Origin: Anaerocolumna chitinilytica
GTDB taxonomy: Bacteria > Bacillota > Clostridia > Lachnospirales > Lachnospiraceae
DNA length: 64,000 nucleotides
Direction of reading: 5' to 3'
Assembly: GCF_014218355.1 (NCBI RefSeq)
Contig: NZ_AP023368.1
Coordinates: 2,608,001 to 2,672,000 of the forward strand
The notes beneath the pieces are model-generated. The model saw nothing but the letters and a program-made list of their open reading frames with translations. It had not been told where the DNA came from and made no database searches. Every line of letters begins with the position of its first letter. Position 1 is the stretch's first letter. The position numbers and the translations under genes were made by a program. Positions 25,500-33,988 of this stretch are shown here, in pieces.

Positions 25500-26825
25500 A
25501 TGGTTGGAATTGCATTAACTAGTCACATAAGTTATGTCTTGGTGTTTATGGAAGGATTATTATCCTTCTTCTCTCCCTGTGTAATACCTCTACTGCCGGT
25601 TTATATGGGATATCTTGCAGGAAGTGCAAAGACTGAGCATGATGGTGTAATTGTATATGAAAGAAGAAGGGTGTTTCTTAATACTGCCTTTTTTGTTCTT
25701 GGAATATCCTTCGCATTTTTACTGCTTGGGACTTCCTTCACCTTACTAGGAAAGCTGTTAGGAGAACATCGATATCTCCTTATAAGAATCAGTGGCATCC
25801 TTATAATCCTATTAGGATTGATACAGTTGGATTTTATCCAGTTTTCTTTTTTGCAAAGAGAAAGAAAACTAAACTATGAAGTAACCGATAAAAGCGTAAA
25901 CCCTCTAGTTGCCTTAGTTCTTGGCTTTACTTTCAGTTTTGCCTGGACACCTTGCATCGGTCCTGCTTTATCCTCTGTGCTTATTTTGGTATCAGGAGCT
26001 AAGAATACAGTTCTTGGTTTTCTATTGATACTCCTTTATGCCTTAGGCTTTTTAATTCCCTTTTTACTGTTGGGGTTATTTACATCACAGTTACTTAATT
26101 TCTTAAAGAGAAAGAGAAATTTAGTTAAATACACAATTAAAGCAGGCGGTATATTACTTATAATCATTGGCTTTATGACTTTTACAGGTTATATGAATGG
26201 GATATCCAGCTATCTGAACAAAGCCCAGGCAGTGAAGGAGAATAATATATCCGGTGAAAATACAGAAGATAGTGCTTCGGATAAGGGAAATAATGATAAT
26301 ATTGCAGGCAGCGACAATAAAGGAGAGAGTATTGAAGAGAGTACTGAAGAAGACAATAACGGAACAGAGGAGTATGAAAAGACGAACTTCACATTGACTG
26401 ATCAAAATGGGAAAGAGCATACTCTCTCTGATTATAAAGGGCAGGTTGTCTTTCTGAACTTTTATGCAACTTGGTGTCCGCCTTGTAAGAAGGAACTCCC
26501 GGATATAGAAAAACTTTACAAAGAATTTGGTTCTAATGAAAAAGAGGTTGTATTCTTGGGGATAACAAATCCTAAGAGCAAGGATTATCCCAATAATTCC
26601 GATGAAGATGAGGATTATATTAAAACATTTTTAGCGGATAACCAATATAGCTTTCCAACCCTTTTCGATACTACCGGTGATATTCTCCAAAAGTATGGTA
26701 TATCGGCATTTCCTACCACTTTTGTATTTGATAAAAACGGTAAATTATTAGGATATGTGCCTGGTATGATGACAGAAGATATCATGAGGAATGTAATTAA
26801 TCAGGCCTTGGAATCAGGCGAATAA
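25500..26825 (+). CDS. CcdA-TlpA fusion: membrane thiol-disulfide reductase
   Basis: A 441-residue fusion. The first 235 residues are a CcdA/DsbD-type membrane domain with six helices and its Cys-Pro motifs (FFSPCVIPLLP and TPCIGPALS), which move electrons across the membrane. A Ser/Asn/Glu/Asp-rich linker leads to an outer thioredoxin-like TlpA/ResA domain (about 290-441) with active site WCPPC (325-329) and the cis-Pro loop in SAFPTTFVFD. The protein probably reduces disulfides of exported proteins or a peroxide. GGAGG precedes the ATG. Its promoter carries a Crp/Fnr-like site, and the Crp/Fnr gene lies convergent just after it. Confidence 0.87.
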   Translation: MVGIALTSHISYVLVFMEGLLSFFSPCVIPLLPVYMGYLAGSAKTEHDGVIVYERRRVFLNTAFFVLGISFAFLLLGTSFTLLGKLLGEHRYLLIRISGILIILLGLIQLDFIQFSFLQRERKLNYEVTDKSVNPLVALVLGFTFSFAWTPCIGPALSSVLILVSGAKNTVLGFLLILLYALGFLIPFLLLGLFTSQLLNFLKRKRNLVKYTIKAGGILLIIIGFMTFTGYMNGISSYLNKAQAVKENNISGENTEDSASDKGNNDNIAGSDNKGESIEESTEEDNNGTEEYEKTNFTLTDQNGKEHTLSDYKGQVVFLNFYATWCPPCKKELPDIEKLYKEFGSNEKEVVFLGITNPKSKDYPNNSDEDEDYIKTFLADNQYSFPTLFDTTGDILQKYGISAFPTTFVFDKNGKLLGYVPGMMTEDIMRNVINQALESGE

Positions 26826-26838
26826 TTGCAGAATAGGT

Positions 26839-27498
26839 CTATAGCAGTTCAAAGGAATTCTTATGAAAGGTAAGGATTCCTTCATCTCTTAATTTGCCTA
26901 GTTCGCTGGACATAGCACTTCGGTCAATACAGAGGTAATCTGCAAGCTCCTGGCGATTATAAGGGATAGTGAAGGCTTTACTCTTCTGTTCTAAAGCCTG
27001 TGCGGATAGATAAGATAGGAGCTTATCCCTTGTACTGCGGCAGGAGAGGTGGTCAATCTTTTGCATTAACATAACATTCTTCCCGGCTAATATCCGAACC
27101 ATATTATTGATTAAGATTGTGTGAAATACGAAGGGAGAGGTCTCAATATTAATGATATTCTTACAATCAATAAAGAGAATCTCTGCATTCTCTGCGGCTA
27201 CCACACTTATGGAAAGTTTTTCACCGACTGTAAAGGCAAAGGACTCTGCAAACATATCGGAAGCAGACATTCTGGAAATAATAGTACGATTACCCCAGTA
27301 GTCTTCTTTGATAATTATTACGCTTCCGGATAGTACAATACCAATCTCAGACATAATACTGCCGGACATATAAATATAATTGTCTTTTTTATACTCAACT
27401 ACTCTTGCTGCCAGACAGGAAAGCATGGTATCAAATTCTTCCTGTTTGATTCCCGTGAAAAGCGGACATTCGGATAAGATATTATCTCTGTTAAGCAT
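26839..27498 (-). CDS. Crp/Fnr-family regulator
   Basis: A 219-residue regulator: an effector-binding beta barrel (about 15-120) and a Crp-type helix-turn-helix near the C terminus (NRQELADYLCIDRSAMSSELGKLRDEG). The barrel has no clear Fe-S cysteine cluster at the N terminus, so it is more like a ligand- or redox-binding member than classical Fnr. AAAGGAG precedes the ATG. It is convergent to the ccdA-tlpA gene, whose promoter has a TGTGAT-N3-ATCACA site. Its own leader has GTTGT-N4-ACAAC (27515-27528), a different inverted repeat that may serve autoregulation. Confidence 0.85.
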   Translation of the reverse strand: MLNRDNILSECPLFTGIKQEEFDTMLSCLAARVVEYKKDNYIYMSGSIMSEIGIVLSGSVIIIKEDYWGNRTIISRMSASDMFAESFAFTVGEKLSISVVAAENAEILFIDCKNIINIETSPFVFHTILINNMVRILAGKNVMLMQKIDHLSCRSTRDKLLSYLSAQALEQKSKAFTIPYNRQELADYLCIDRSAMSSELGKLRDEGILTFHKNSFELL

Positions 27499-27677
27499 GA
27501 GTCATCTCCTTTGTGTTGTAAAAACAACGGATATATTTCTTTTATCATAGTATAAGAAGGAACAAAAAGTCAAGATGAGAAATCAGACTACCTATGCGCA
27601 AATGATTGATTTATTTACGAATATAAGGTAAATTATTCTTTGTATATTAATAAACTGCCAGAAAATGAGGAAAATAT

Positions 27678-28238
27678 ATGGAGATAATAAATCCGGTCAT
27701 AAAATTTGCTGATATATTTCATAATCTTTCCGATGATATAATATCCTTTCAGGAACTTGATATAAAAAATACGGATGAGATACACAGTTATACATCCGAT
27801 GTAGATGTTTCAAGGTATATCGGCTGGAGGTTGATGTTGCATAGGGAAGAAACTTATGAACATATCGAAACTATGTTAAAGCGAGAGGCAGCAGGTACTC
27901 ATCTCTATGCATCCGTTGTGTTAAAGGAAACAGGTGCTGTTATCGGTACAGTGATGTTATTTGATTTTCATTTTGATACGTCAATTGCAGAGATAGGTTA
28001 CGTCTTTCATAAAGATTATTGGGGTAAAGGCTATGGCACCAGAAGTGTGGCGCTGATATGTGAATTTGCTGAGCATAAGCTTAAGTTAAAAAGGCTTACT
28101 GCTAGTGTTGTAGATGAAAATATTTCTTCTGCCAGAATACTGATAAAAAATAGTTTTTTATTGGAAGAGAGAGTGAAAGGTGAATATCAGATAGATGGAA
28201 GGACATGTGACAAATTAGTTTTATGTAAAAGTTTATAA
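27678..28238 (+). CDS. GNAT-family N-acetyltransferase
   Basis: A 186-residue acetyltransferase of the RimJ/RimL-like type: the acetyl-CoA loop appears as DYWGKGYGTRSVALICEFA, followed by LKRLTASVVDENISSARILIKNSF. The substrate could be a protein N terminus, a small amine or a drug. A TGAGG site lies upstream of the ATG. It stands alone between the Crp gene and the copper-type unit. Confidence 0.8.
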   Translation: MEIINPVIKFADIFHNLSDDIISFQELDIKNTDEIHSYTSDVDVSRYIGWRLMLHREETYEHIETMLKREAAGTHLYASVVLKETGAVIGTVMLFDFHFDTSIAEIGYVFHKDYWGKGYGTRSVALICEFAEHKLKLKRLTASVVDENISSARILIKNSFLLEERVKGEYQIDGRTCDKLVLCKSL

Positions 28239-28311
28239 AACTGTGAGGGAAATCTCAAAACTTTTATACCATGATTCTTTCTGGATTAGCAAAATACTAA
28301 GAAGCTAAAGA

Positions 28312-28361
28312 TTGACGTAAGTCTAGCTGGATGCTATACTTTAGTATACCCCTATGGGTAT
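28312..28361 (+). promoter_or_regulatory. csoR promoter with CsoR operator
   Basis: TTGACG (28312-28317) and TATACT (28335-28340) are 17 nt apart. ATACCCCTATGGGTAT (28346-28361), an inverted repeat of the CsoR type, covers the start point and ends just before the GGAGG ribosome site. Confidence 0.8.
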
Positions 28362-28375
28362 TGGAGGTGTAAAAA

Positions 28376-28651
28376 ATGAAGCAATGTATGGATTCAGATA
28401 ATCTGCATAGGCGCATAAATAAGATAATGGGTCAGATAAAAGCAATTGATAAAATGGTTGATGAGGATGTTCCCTGTGAAGACGTATTAATACAGATAAA
28501 TGCCGCAAAAAGTGCTCTTCATAAAGTTGGACAAATTGTTTTGGAAGGACATTTAAATCATTGCGTGAAGGAAGGCATTGAACATGGTGATGCAGAAAAA
28601 ACCATTGCTAATTTTTCGAAAGCGGTGGAACATTTTTCCAGAATGTCATAA
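28376..28651 (+). CDS. csoR: CsoR-family metal-sensing repressor
   Basis: A 91-residue all-helical repressor (DUF156). The metal ligands of the copper-type CsoR set are present: C34 (VPCED), H59 and C63 (EGHLNHC), the Cys-His-Cys pattern that binds Cu(I). It has no separate DNA-binding fold, as usual. GGAGG lies 8 nt before the ATG. Three operator copies, at its own promoter and at the ATPase promoter, match its known type of site, so it should repress both genes until metal binds. Confidence 0.85.
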   Translation: MKQCMDSDNLHRRINKIMGQIKAIDKMVDEDVPCEDVLIQINAAKSALHKVGQIVLEGHLNHCVKEGIEHGDAEKTIANFSKAVEHFSRMS

Positions 28652-28660
28652 TGGCAGAAG

Positions 28661-28687
28661 AGTGGTCGTAAAAAGGCCACTTTTTTT
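28661..28687 (+). terminator. Intrinsic terminator after csoR
   Basis: Stem AGTGGTC with GGCCACT (one G-U pair) followed by seven Ts. It ends the csoR transcript before the separate ATPase promoter. Confidence 0.8.
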
Positions 28688-28701
28688 GTGCTTTATTTTT
28701 G

Positions 28702-28759
28702 TTGACAGGATATACCCCTATGGGTATAATATCAATATACATATACCCCCTATGGGTAT
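28702..28759 (+). promoter_or_regulatory. Consensus promoter of metal ATPase with two CsoR operators
   Basis: TTGACA (28702-28707) and TATAAT (28725-28730) are perfect and 17 nt apart. Operator ATACCCCTATGGGTAT (28712-28727) fills the spacer. A second copy with one extra C (28743-28759) lies just after the start point. Confidence 0.85.
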
Positions 28760-28789
28760 ATTGAATGAAGACAGAAAAGGAGCGACAAA

Positions 28790-30643
28790 GTGTCAACATT
28801 ATTAAAAGACTCAGAAAAACGAAAGTTTATCTCCCTGGTAATTTCCCTGCCTGCATTAATTATTGGTTTTTTTGACTTAGGAGGATTACCGGTAAATACT
28901 GCTTGGATAGCAATATTATTGTGTGGAATACCTATACTCAAAGAAGCTATCATAGGATTAATCACTGAATTTGATATAAAAGCAGATGTATTAGTTTCTA
29001 TGGCACTTATTGCATCTGTTATAACCGGAGAAATATTTGCAGCAGGTGAAATAGCCTTTATTATGACAATAGGTTCTTATCTGGAAGAACGGACAGTGTC
29101 AAAAGCTAGAGCGGGAATTGAGAGCCTTGTACATATGACACCTACCATTGCCAGAGTACTAAGATCTGGTAAAGAATACATTGTACCTGTAGAGGAAGTA
29201 GTCAAAGGGGATATATTAAGAGTCCTTCCGGGAGAAACCATTACAGTGGATGGAACGATTATAAAAGGTGAGACATCAATAGATCAGTCCCCTATGACAG
29301 GAGAATTTCTTCCGATTGAGAAAAGGGAAGGTGATACAGTTGCATCCGGTACAATTAATCAATTTGGGTCTTTTGACATGAGAGCGGATAAAATCGGTGA
29401 GGATAGTTCCATACAACGTATGATAAAGCTGGTTGAATCGGCAGATGCCGGTAAAGCCAAGATTGTTGGACTTGCTGATCGTTTTGCTACCTGGGTGGTT
29501 GTAATTGCGCTTCTTTCTGCTGTTATTACCTGGATATATTCCCGAGAGATAATCCGTTCCGTTACAATTCTTGTTGTATTCTGTCCTTGTGCATTAGTTC
29601 TGGCCACTCCTACAGCTATTATGGCCGCAATTGGGAATGCATCAAAGCATGGTATTTTAGTAAGGGAAGGGGATGCGTTAGAGAGGCTTTCTAAGATCAA
29701 ACGTGTTGCATTTGATAAAACAGGTACTATAACATATGGTAAACTGAAAGTGGCCGGTATAATAGGATTGGAGAGGATAACGGAAGAGGAATTGCTTCGT
29801 ATGGCTGCTTCATTGGAGTACCGTTCGGAACATCCTTTAGGTAAGGCTGTCATAGAGCATTATAATAAGTATGGAAAAAAAGATATTTATGAGGTTACAG
29901 AATTTAAAATGTCCACCGGAAGAGGGGTAGAGGGATTATATGACGGGACTCTATGCTATGCCGGGAACGAAGTGTTCATGGCAGAGAAGGGAATTCGTCT
30001 TTCTAAAAGCTTAATAAGCAAGGTAAAAGAAGTAAAAGAAGGCGGCAGCACGGTAATCTATCTGGCAAAAGAGAAAATGGCCATAGGCTTCATTATACTA
30101 ACTGACACCATGCGTCCGGAGATTGAAGCTGTTGTCGATAAAATTCACAATACCGGTATATCCACCACATTATTGACTGGTGATGGGGAAACAGCAGGGC
30201 TTTATATGGGCAGAAAAGCCGGAATCCGAGAAATACACACGGAATGCCTTCCGGAGAATAAACTTGCATTCATACAGAAATCCGAGGCAGCTAATGAAAA
30301 TGTCTGTATGATTGGGGATGGCATCAATGACGCACCTGCTCTAAAATCAGCATATGTAGGAATTGCTATGGGCGGTATAGGCAGTGATATTGCAATTGAA
30401 GCAGCAGACATGGTACTTATCAGTGATGATATTAAAGAAATGCCTCATTTATTGACTTTGTCCAAGCAGATGATGAAAACAATCAATTTTAACCTGGCAG
30501 CTTCTATGATATTAAATTTCATAGCTATTGTGCTTGCTATAACCGGGGTATTGTCACCGGTGGTAGGAGCACTGGTACATAATATTGGCTCAGTAGCAGT
30601 AATAACTAATTCCTCTTTTCTTTTAAGATGGAGGAAAAAATAG
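28790..30643 (+). CDS. P1B-type heavy-metal exporting ATPase
   Basis: A 617-residue P1B ATPase without the usual N-terminal metal-binding HMA domain. It has the membrane CPC motif (C265-P-C267), TGEFLP actuator loop, phosphorylation site D309 (DKTGT), HP motif (SEHPLGKA) and the hinge GDGINDAPAL. The last helix has HNIGSVAVITNSS, closer to the P1B-2 zinc/cadmium type than to the copper type. Start: GTG at 28790 with GGAG 7 nt upstream. The operators and CsoR partner suggest copper-type control, so the metal is uncertain. A hairpin follows the gene. Confidence 0.88.
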   Translation: MSTLLKDSEKRKFISLVISLPALIIGFFDLGGLPVNTAWIAILLCGIPILKEAIIGLITEFDIKADVLVSMALIASVITGEIFAAGEIAFIMTIGSYLEERTVSKARAGIESLVHMTPTIARVLRSGKEYIVPVEEVVKGDILRVLPGETITVDGTIIKGETSIDQSPMTGEFLPIEKREGDTVASGTINQFGSFDMRADKIGEDSSIQRMIKLVESADAGKAKIVGLADRFATWVVVIALLSAVITWIYSREIIRSVTILVVFCPCALVLATPTAIMAAIGNASKHGILVREGDALERLSKIKRVAFDKTGTITYGKLKVAGIIGLERITEEELLRMAASLEYRSEHPLGKAVIEHYNKYGKKDIYEVTEFKMSTGRGVEGLYDGTLCYAGNEVFMAEKGIRLSKSLISKVKEVKEGGSTVIYLAKEKMAIGFIILTDTMRPEIEAVVDKIHNTGISTTLLTGDGETAGLYMGRKAGIREIHTECLPENKLAFIQKSEAANENVCMIGDGINDAPALKSAYVGIAMGGIGSDIAIEAADMVLISDDIKEMPHLLTLSKQMMKTINFNLAASMILNFIAIVLAITGVLSPVVGALVHNIGSVAVITNSSFLLRWRKK

Positions 30644-30653
30644 AGGAAGCATA

Positions 30654-30690
30654 GAAATGGTATGATGTGAAAATTCCCATCATACCATTT
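30654..30690 (+). terminator. Hairpin after metal ATPase gene
   Basis: A 13-bp perfect stem (30654-30666 with 30677-30689) with a 10-nt loop and only four Ts after it; a likely but weak terminator. Confidence 0.6.
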
Positions 30691-30712
30691 TAAATTGTTC
30701 TAGAACTTTGAG

Positions 30713-30741
30713 ATTGACATTGAAGATAATGCGTGATACAT
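30713..30741 (+). promoter_or_regulatory. Putative promoter of PaaX-like gene
   Basis: TTGACA (30713-30718) and TACATT (30736-30741) are 17 nt apart. Transcription would start near 30748, which rules out upstream starts of the gene. Confidence 0.5.
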
Positions 30742-30764
30742 TTATATCAATACATATAGGAGAA

Positions 30765-31592
30765 ATGAAACACGATATGAAAAATGAAGAATTTTTGCAG
30801 CAATATCCATTAAAAGTAAGTTCTGCTATAATAGCTCCACTCGGACAATTCCATGTGTTCTCAAGAGAAAACACCTTACCTTTACCGAATCTTAACGGGA
30901 TGTATGTTCTTTCTGAAGCTATGGGAATTCCAAAATCTTCTGTCAGAGTAAATCTATCCAGATTATGCAAGTCTGGAAGTATAAAAATGATTACAGATAA
31001 TAATGGTGTTAACAGATATCAGATGGCAGGCATGATGTCACTTATCAGTGATCAGGCAGAGACCTTTGGAAAAAAAGAAGGCTTCACCATAGCAGTATTC
31101 CGTTTTCAGAAAGACTCTGAAAAAGAGAGGTATAGAGTCAGGGAGATATTATATTCTTTTGGCTTTCAGATGCTTGCTCAGAATGTCTATATGAGTATCA
31201 GAATAGATACGGCAGGGATATTGCGGGAGCTAAAAAATTGGGGCCTATATCATAATGTATTTTTATTTGATTGCGATGAGATCTATGGTGAAATTATGGA
31301 ACAGATTACTGATATGTGGAAACTAAAGATATGGAGAAAGAAACTAGATGATTTCTATAACACACTGCTTCAATACTGGAATTTTAGCAATGCTGATGAA
31401 GAAGAAATCTATATCCGCTACAGTATAGGCTATAGTGCTTTTTTTGTACATTTTCAAGAAAAACACCCGGCAATCCCCTTTGCATATCTGCCAGAAGATT
31501 ATCCATTACTTAAGCTTTATAATTTAATGGAACAAACTTTAAAAAATTATGAAAAGATACTTATAAATTATTACGCAAAAATCTATAAATAG
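30765..31592 (+). CDS. PaaX-like transcriptional regulator
   Basis: About 275 residues. An N-terminal winged helix (LSEAMGIPKSSVRVNLSRLCKSGSI) is followed by a central domain with YSFGFQMLAQNVYMSIRID, as in the PaaX family of repressors that sense CoA thioesters. The third domain, with a long helical tail, is poorly conserved. The start is uncertain: ATG 30765 is only 2 nt after GGAG, and ATG 30777 is 14 nt after it. The neighbour on the same strand is an EFR1 ferredoxin gene, which may be its target. Confidence 0.6.
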   Translation: MKHDMKNEEFLQQYPLKVSSAIIAPLGQFHVFSRENTLPLPNLNGMYVLSEAMGIPKSSVRVNLSRLCKSGSIKMITDNNGVNRYQMAGMMSLISDQAETFGKKEGFTIAVFRFQKDSEKERYRVREILYSFGFQMLAQNVYMSIRIDTAGILRELKNWGLYHNVFLFDCDEIYGEIMEQITDMWKLKIWRKKLDDFYNTLLQYWNFSNADEEEIYIRYSIGYSAFFVHFQEKHPAIPFAYLPEDYPLLKLYNLMEQTLKNYEKILINYYAKIYK

Positions 31593-31656
31593 AAACCATT
31601 TAATGGATTGTTTTTATTAAAATCCTAAAAAAGATTGAAAGGTCAGATGGAAAAAG

Positions 31657-32472
31657 ATGAGTACTCATATTTATTATTATTCAGGGACGGGGAATTCGCT
31701 TTTTGCAGCCAGAAAATTGGCTGAGGAGGTAAGTGATTGCAGTGTTTTTCCGATGCTCACCTACAAGCGGGCAGATAGCATGGAGACAGAAGTCCAAGTT
31801 ATTGGATTTGTCTTTCCGGTATATGCTTTTTCTCTCCCCAAACCTGTGGAAGCGTTTCTAAAAGAAGTATATTTACCAAAAGATGTCTTTCTCTTTGCTG
31901 TAGCTACAAGAGGGGGTTCTTCATGTCAGGTATTTGAGGAGATAGACAGGATTTTAGAGAAGAAAGGAATCAAGTTAAATGCCAGGTTTTTTCTGGATAT
32001 GCCGAATAACTATCTAACTATGTTTACGCCGCCTGCTGAAGTAGAGGCAAATAAAATATTAGATGTTGCTGAGACAAGATTAAGGGATATTTCAAAGTTT
32101 ATCAGTCGTCGCGAAGACAGTAAAGAAAAAGATCCGCATGAATCTTATTTTGAAAAGAATATACTGTTTCCGATATTGTCCAGAGTATATAAGAAAACCA
32201 ATTATTTTGGAATGGAGAAAAAATTTTGTACGGACAGTAAGTGTACAGGATGTTCCTTATGCAGTAAATTATGTCTTTCAGGGAAGATACATATGGAAGA
32301 AGGCATTCCTGTGTGGAATCAGCAGATAAACTGCTATCACTGTCTTTCATGTATACATTACTGCCCTGCACAGGCTATTCAGCTTAAAGACACTAAAACA
32401 AATAAAATTGGGAGGTATCATAATCCCTACATTACTTTTGAAGATATTATATTACAAAAATTAAGGGATTGA
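31657..32472 (+). CDS. EFR1-family flavodoxin-ferredoxin protein
   Basis: A 271-residue electron carrier. A flavodoxin-like domain (1-150) has the FMN loop YSGTGNS (8-14), and the C-terminal part holds two 4Fe-4S motifs (CTGCSLCSKLC and CYHCLSCIHYC). EFR1 proteins are common in Clostridia, act in the cytosol and transfer electrons in unassigned reactions. The ribosome site is modest (GATGG, AAAGG further up). It follows the PaaX-like regulator by 64 nt. Confidence 0.83.
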   Translation: MSTHIYYYSGTGNSLFAARKLAEEVSDCSVFPMLTYKRADSMETEVQVIGFVFPVYAFSLPKPVEAFLKEVYLPKDVFLFAVATRGGSSCQVFEEIDRILEKKGIKLNARFFLDMPNNYLTMFTPPAEVEANKILDVAETRLRDISKFISRREDSKEKDPHESYFEKNILFPILSRVYKKTNYFGMEKKFCTDSKCTGCSLCSKLCLSGKIHMEEGIPVWNQQINCYHCLSCIHYCPAQAIQLKDTKTNKIGRYHNPYITFEDIILQKLRD

Positions 32473-32540
32473 TTTTTTATATCGGTCTGTAGTAGTATAG
32501 TGTGAGGGTTAAATCAACTAAAGCCCACGTGGAGGAACAA

Positions 32541-33167
32541 ATGAAGAATATTGTAGTTATCGGTGTTGCAGGAGGTTCAGCTTCCGGTAAAACAACCGTT
32601 GTTAACCGGTTGCAGAGTATCTGTGATGACCGTGTTGTATTACTTAGCCATGATTATTATTATAAGCCATTTTCAGAGCTGTCTCCGGAGGAAAGAACAA
32701 AGATTAATTATGACCATCCCGATGCTTTTGATACAGAGCTTTTAATTGAAGATATCAAGAAACTGAAACAAGGAATACCTATTGACAGGCCGGTGTACTC
32801 CTATATTGAAAACACAAGGTTGGAAGAGACAATCCGGGTTAATCCCTCCAAAGTAATAATTATAGATGGGTTTATGATATTCGAGAATGAGAAGCTCAGG
32901 GATTTAATGGATATCAAGGTTTTTGTAGATACGGATGCCGACGAAAGGCTGATAAGAAGGATTAAGAGGGATGTAAACGAAAGAGGAAGAACTCTTGATT
33001 CTGTTATAAATCAATATACAGAAACAGTAAAGCCTATGCATGAGTTATTTGTAGAACCCTATAAAAAGTTTGCTGATATCATCATCCCACGAGGCGGTCT
33101 TAACGATATTGCAATTGATATGCTGGTACACCGAATTGAAGCCATTGCAAAAGAAGATATCGAATGA
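32541..33167 (+). CDS. udk: Uridine kinase
   Basis: A 208-residue kinase that phosphorylates uridine or cytidine to UMP or CMP (pyrimidine salvage). It has the P-loop GGSASGKTT, the SHDYYYKPFSEL substrate motif with NYDHPDAFD, RPVYSY and the IIDGFMIFE stretch, and is the normal family length. ATG 32541 has GGAGG 5 nt upstream; an earlier start lacks a site. It complements uridine phosphorylase near the left end of the window. The phosphatase gene follows after 39 nt, possibly in the same transcript. Confidence 0.9.
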   Translation: MKNIVVIGVAGGSASGKTTVVNRLQSICDDRVVLLSHDYYYKPFSELSPEERTKINYDHPDAFDTELLIEDIKKLKQGIPIDRPVYSYIENTRLEETIRVNPSKVIIIDGFMIFENEKLRDLMDIKVFVDTDADERLIRRIKRDVNERGRTLDSVINQYTETVKPMHELFVEPYKKFADIIIPRGGLNDIAIDMLVHRIEAIAKEDIE

Positions 33168-33206
33168 TATCGGGCAAATTTAAGGAAGTATCTGGGAGGA
33201 GCTTAA

Positions 33207-33935
33207 ATGAAACTGATAATTATACGGCATGGTGATCCGGACTATTCCATTGATTCCCTTACGGAAAAAGGTTGGAGAGAAGCAGACCTTCTGTCCAAGC
33301 GTATAGCAGCTCTGAAAGTCAAAGATTTTTATGTATCACCTTTAGGAAGAGCAAAGGATACAGCATCAGTTACTTTGAATAAAATGCAGCGTGAAGCAAA
33401 GATACTTCCCTGGTTAAGGGAATTTGAAGCACCGATAATAGACGAACATACCGGTGAGAAGCGGATACCCTGGGATTGGCTGCCGGAGGAATGGACAAAG
33501 GTCGAGGAGTATTATGACAGGAACTTATGGCATAAACAAGAGGTAATGCAGGAAGGGCATATATATGAGGAAGCTTGCAGAGTCTATACAGGGCTTGATG
33601 ATTTATTAAAAGAACATGGCTATGAACGGGATGGAAGAATTTATCATGCTGTTAAGGCAAATACGGATACAGTTGTTTTATTCTGTCATTTTGGAGTTGA
33701 ATGTGTAATGCTGGCACACTTATTGGGAATCTCTCCTATGATTTTATGGCATTCCTTTTGTGCCGCACCCACCTCAGTAACTACACTGATTACAGAAGAG
33801 CGCAGAGAAGGAAAGGCAAGTTTTCGAATGAGTGCTTTTGGTGATATTTCACATCTGTATGCGGACGGTGAGGAACCAGCCTTTGCAGCAAGATTCTGTG
33901 AAACCTATGATAATATGAATGAAAGACATGACTAG
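33207..33935 (+). CDS. Histidine-phosphatase family protein
   Basis: A 242-residue member of the phosphoglycerate mutase-like superfamily with the catalytic RHG motif at residues 8-10 (IIIRHGDPDY), a second basic motif in SPLGRAKDTA, and the second His in LFCHFGVE. An insert of about 80 residues between the motifs (EFEAPIIDEHTGEKRIPWDWLPE) is longer than in small phosphatases. Substrate unknown. GGAGG precedes the ATG. Ends at a bidirectional terminator. Confidence 0.85.
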   Translation: MKLIIIRHGDPDYSIDSLTEKGWREADLLSKRIAALKVKDFYVSPLGRAKDTASVTLNKMQREAKILPWLREFEAPIIDEHTGEKRIPWDWLPEEWTKVEEYYDRNLWHKQEVMQEGHIYEEACRVYTGLDDLLKEHGYERDGRIYHAVKANTDTVVLFCHFGVECVMLAHLLGISPMILWHSFCAAPTSVTTLITEERREGKASFRMSAFGDISHLYADGEEPAFAARFCETYDNMNERHD

Positions 33936-33941
33936 ATAAAT

Positions 33942-33977
33942 ACAGCTTCGGGAGATTAATCCCGAAGCTGTTGTTTT
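33942..33977. terminator. Bidirectional terminator
   Basis: A 12-bp perfect stem (33942-33953 with 33960-33971), six-base loop and a T-rich tail, placed between converging genes. Confidence 0.85.
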
Positions 33978-33988
33978 AGACAGATAAG

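Noticed and set aside
29359..29853. 164-codon antisense reading frame inside the metal ATPase gene
   Set aside because: Shadow of a well-conserved P-type ATPase region.
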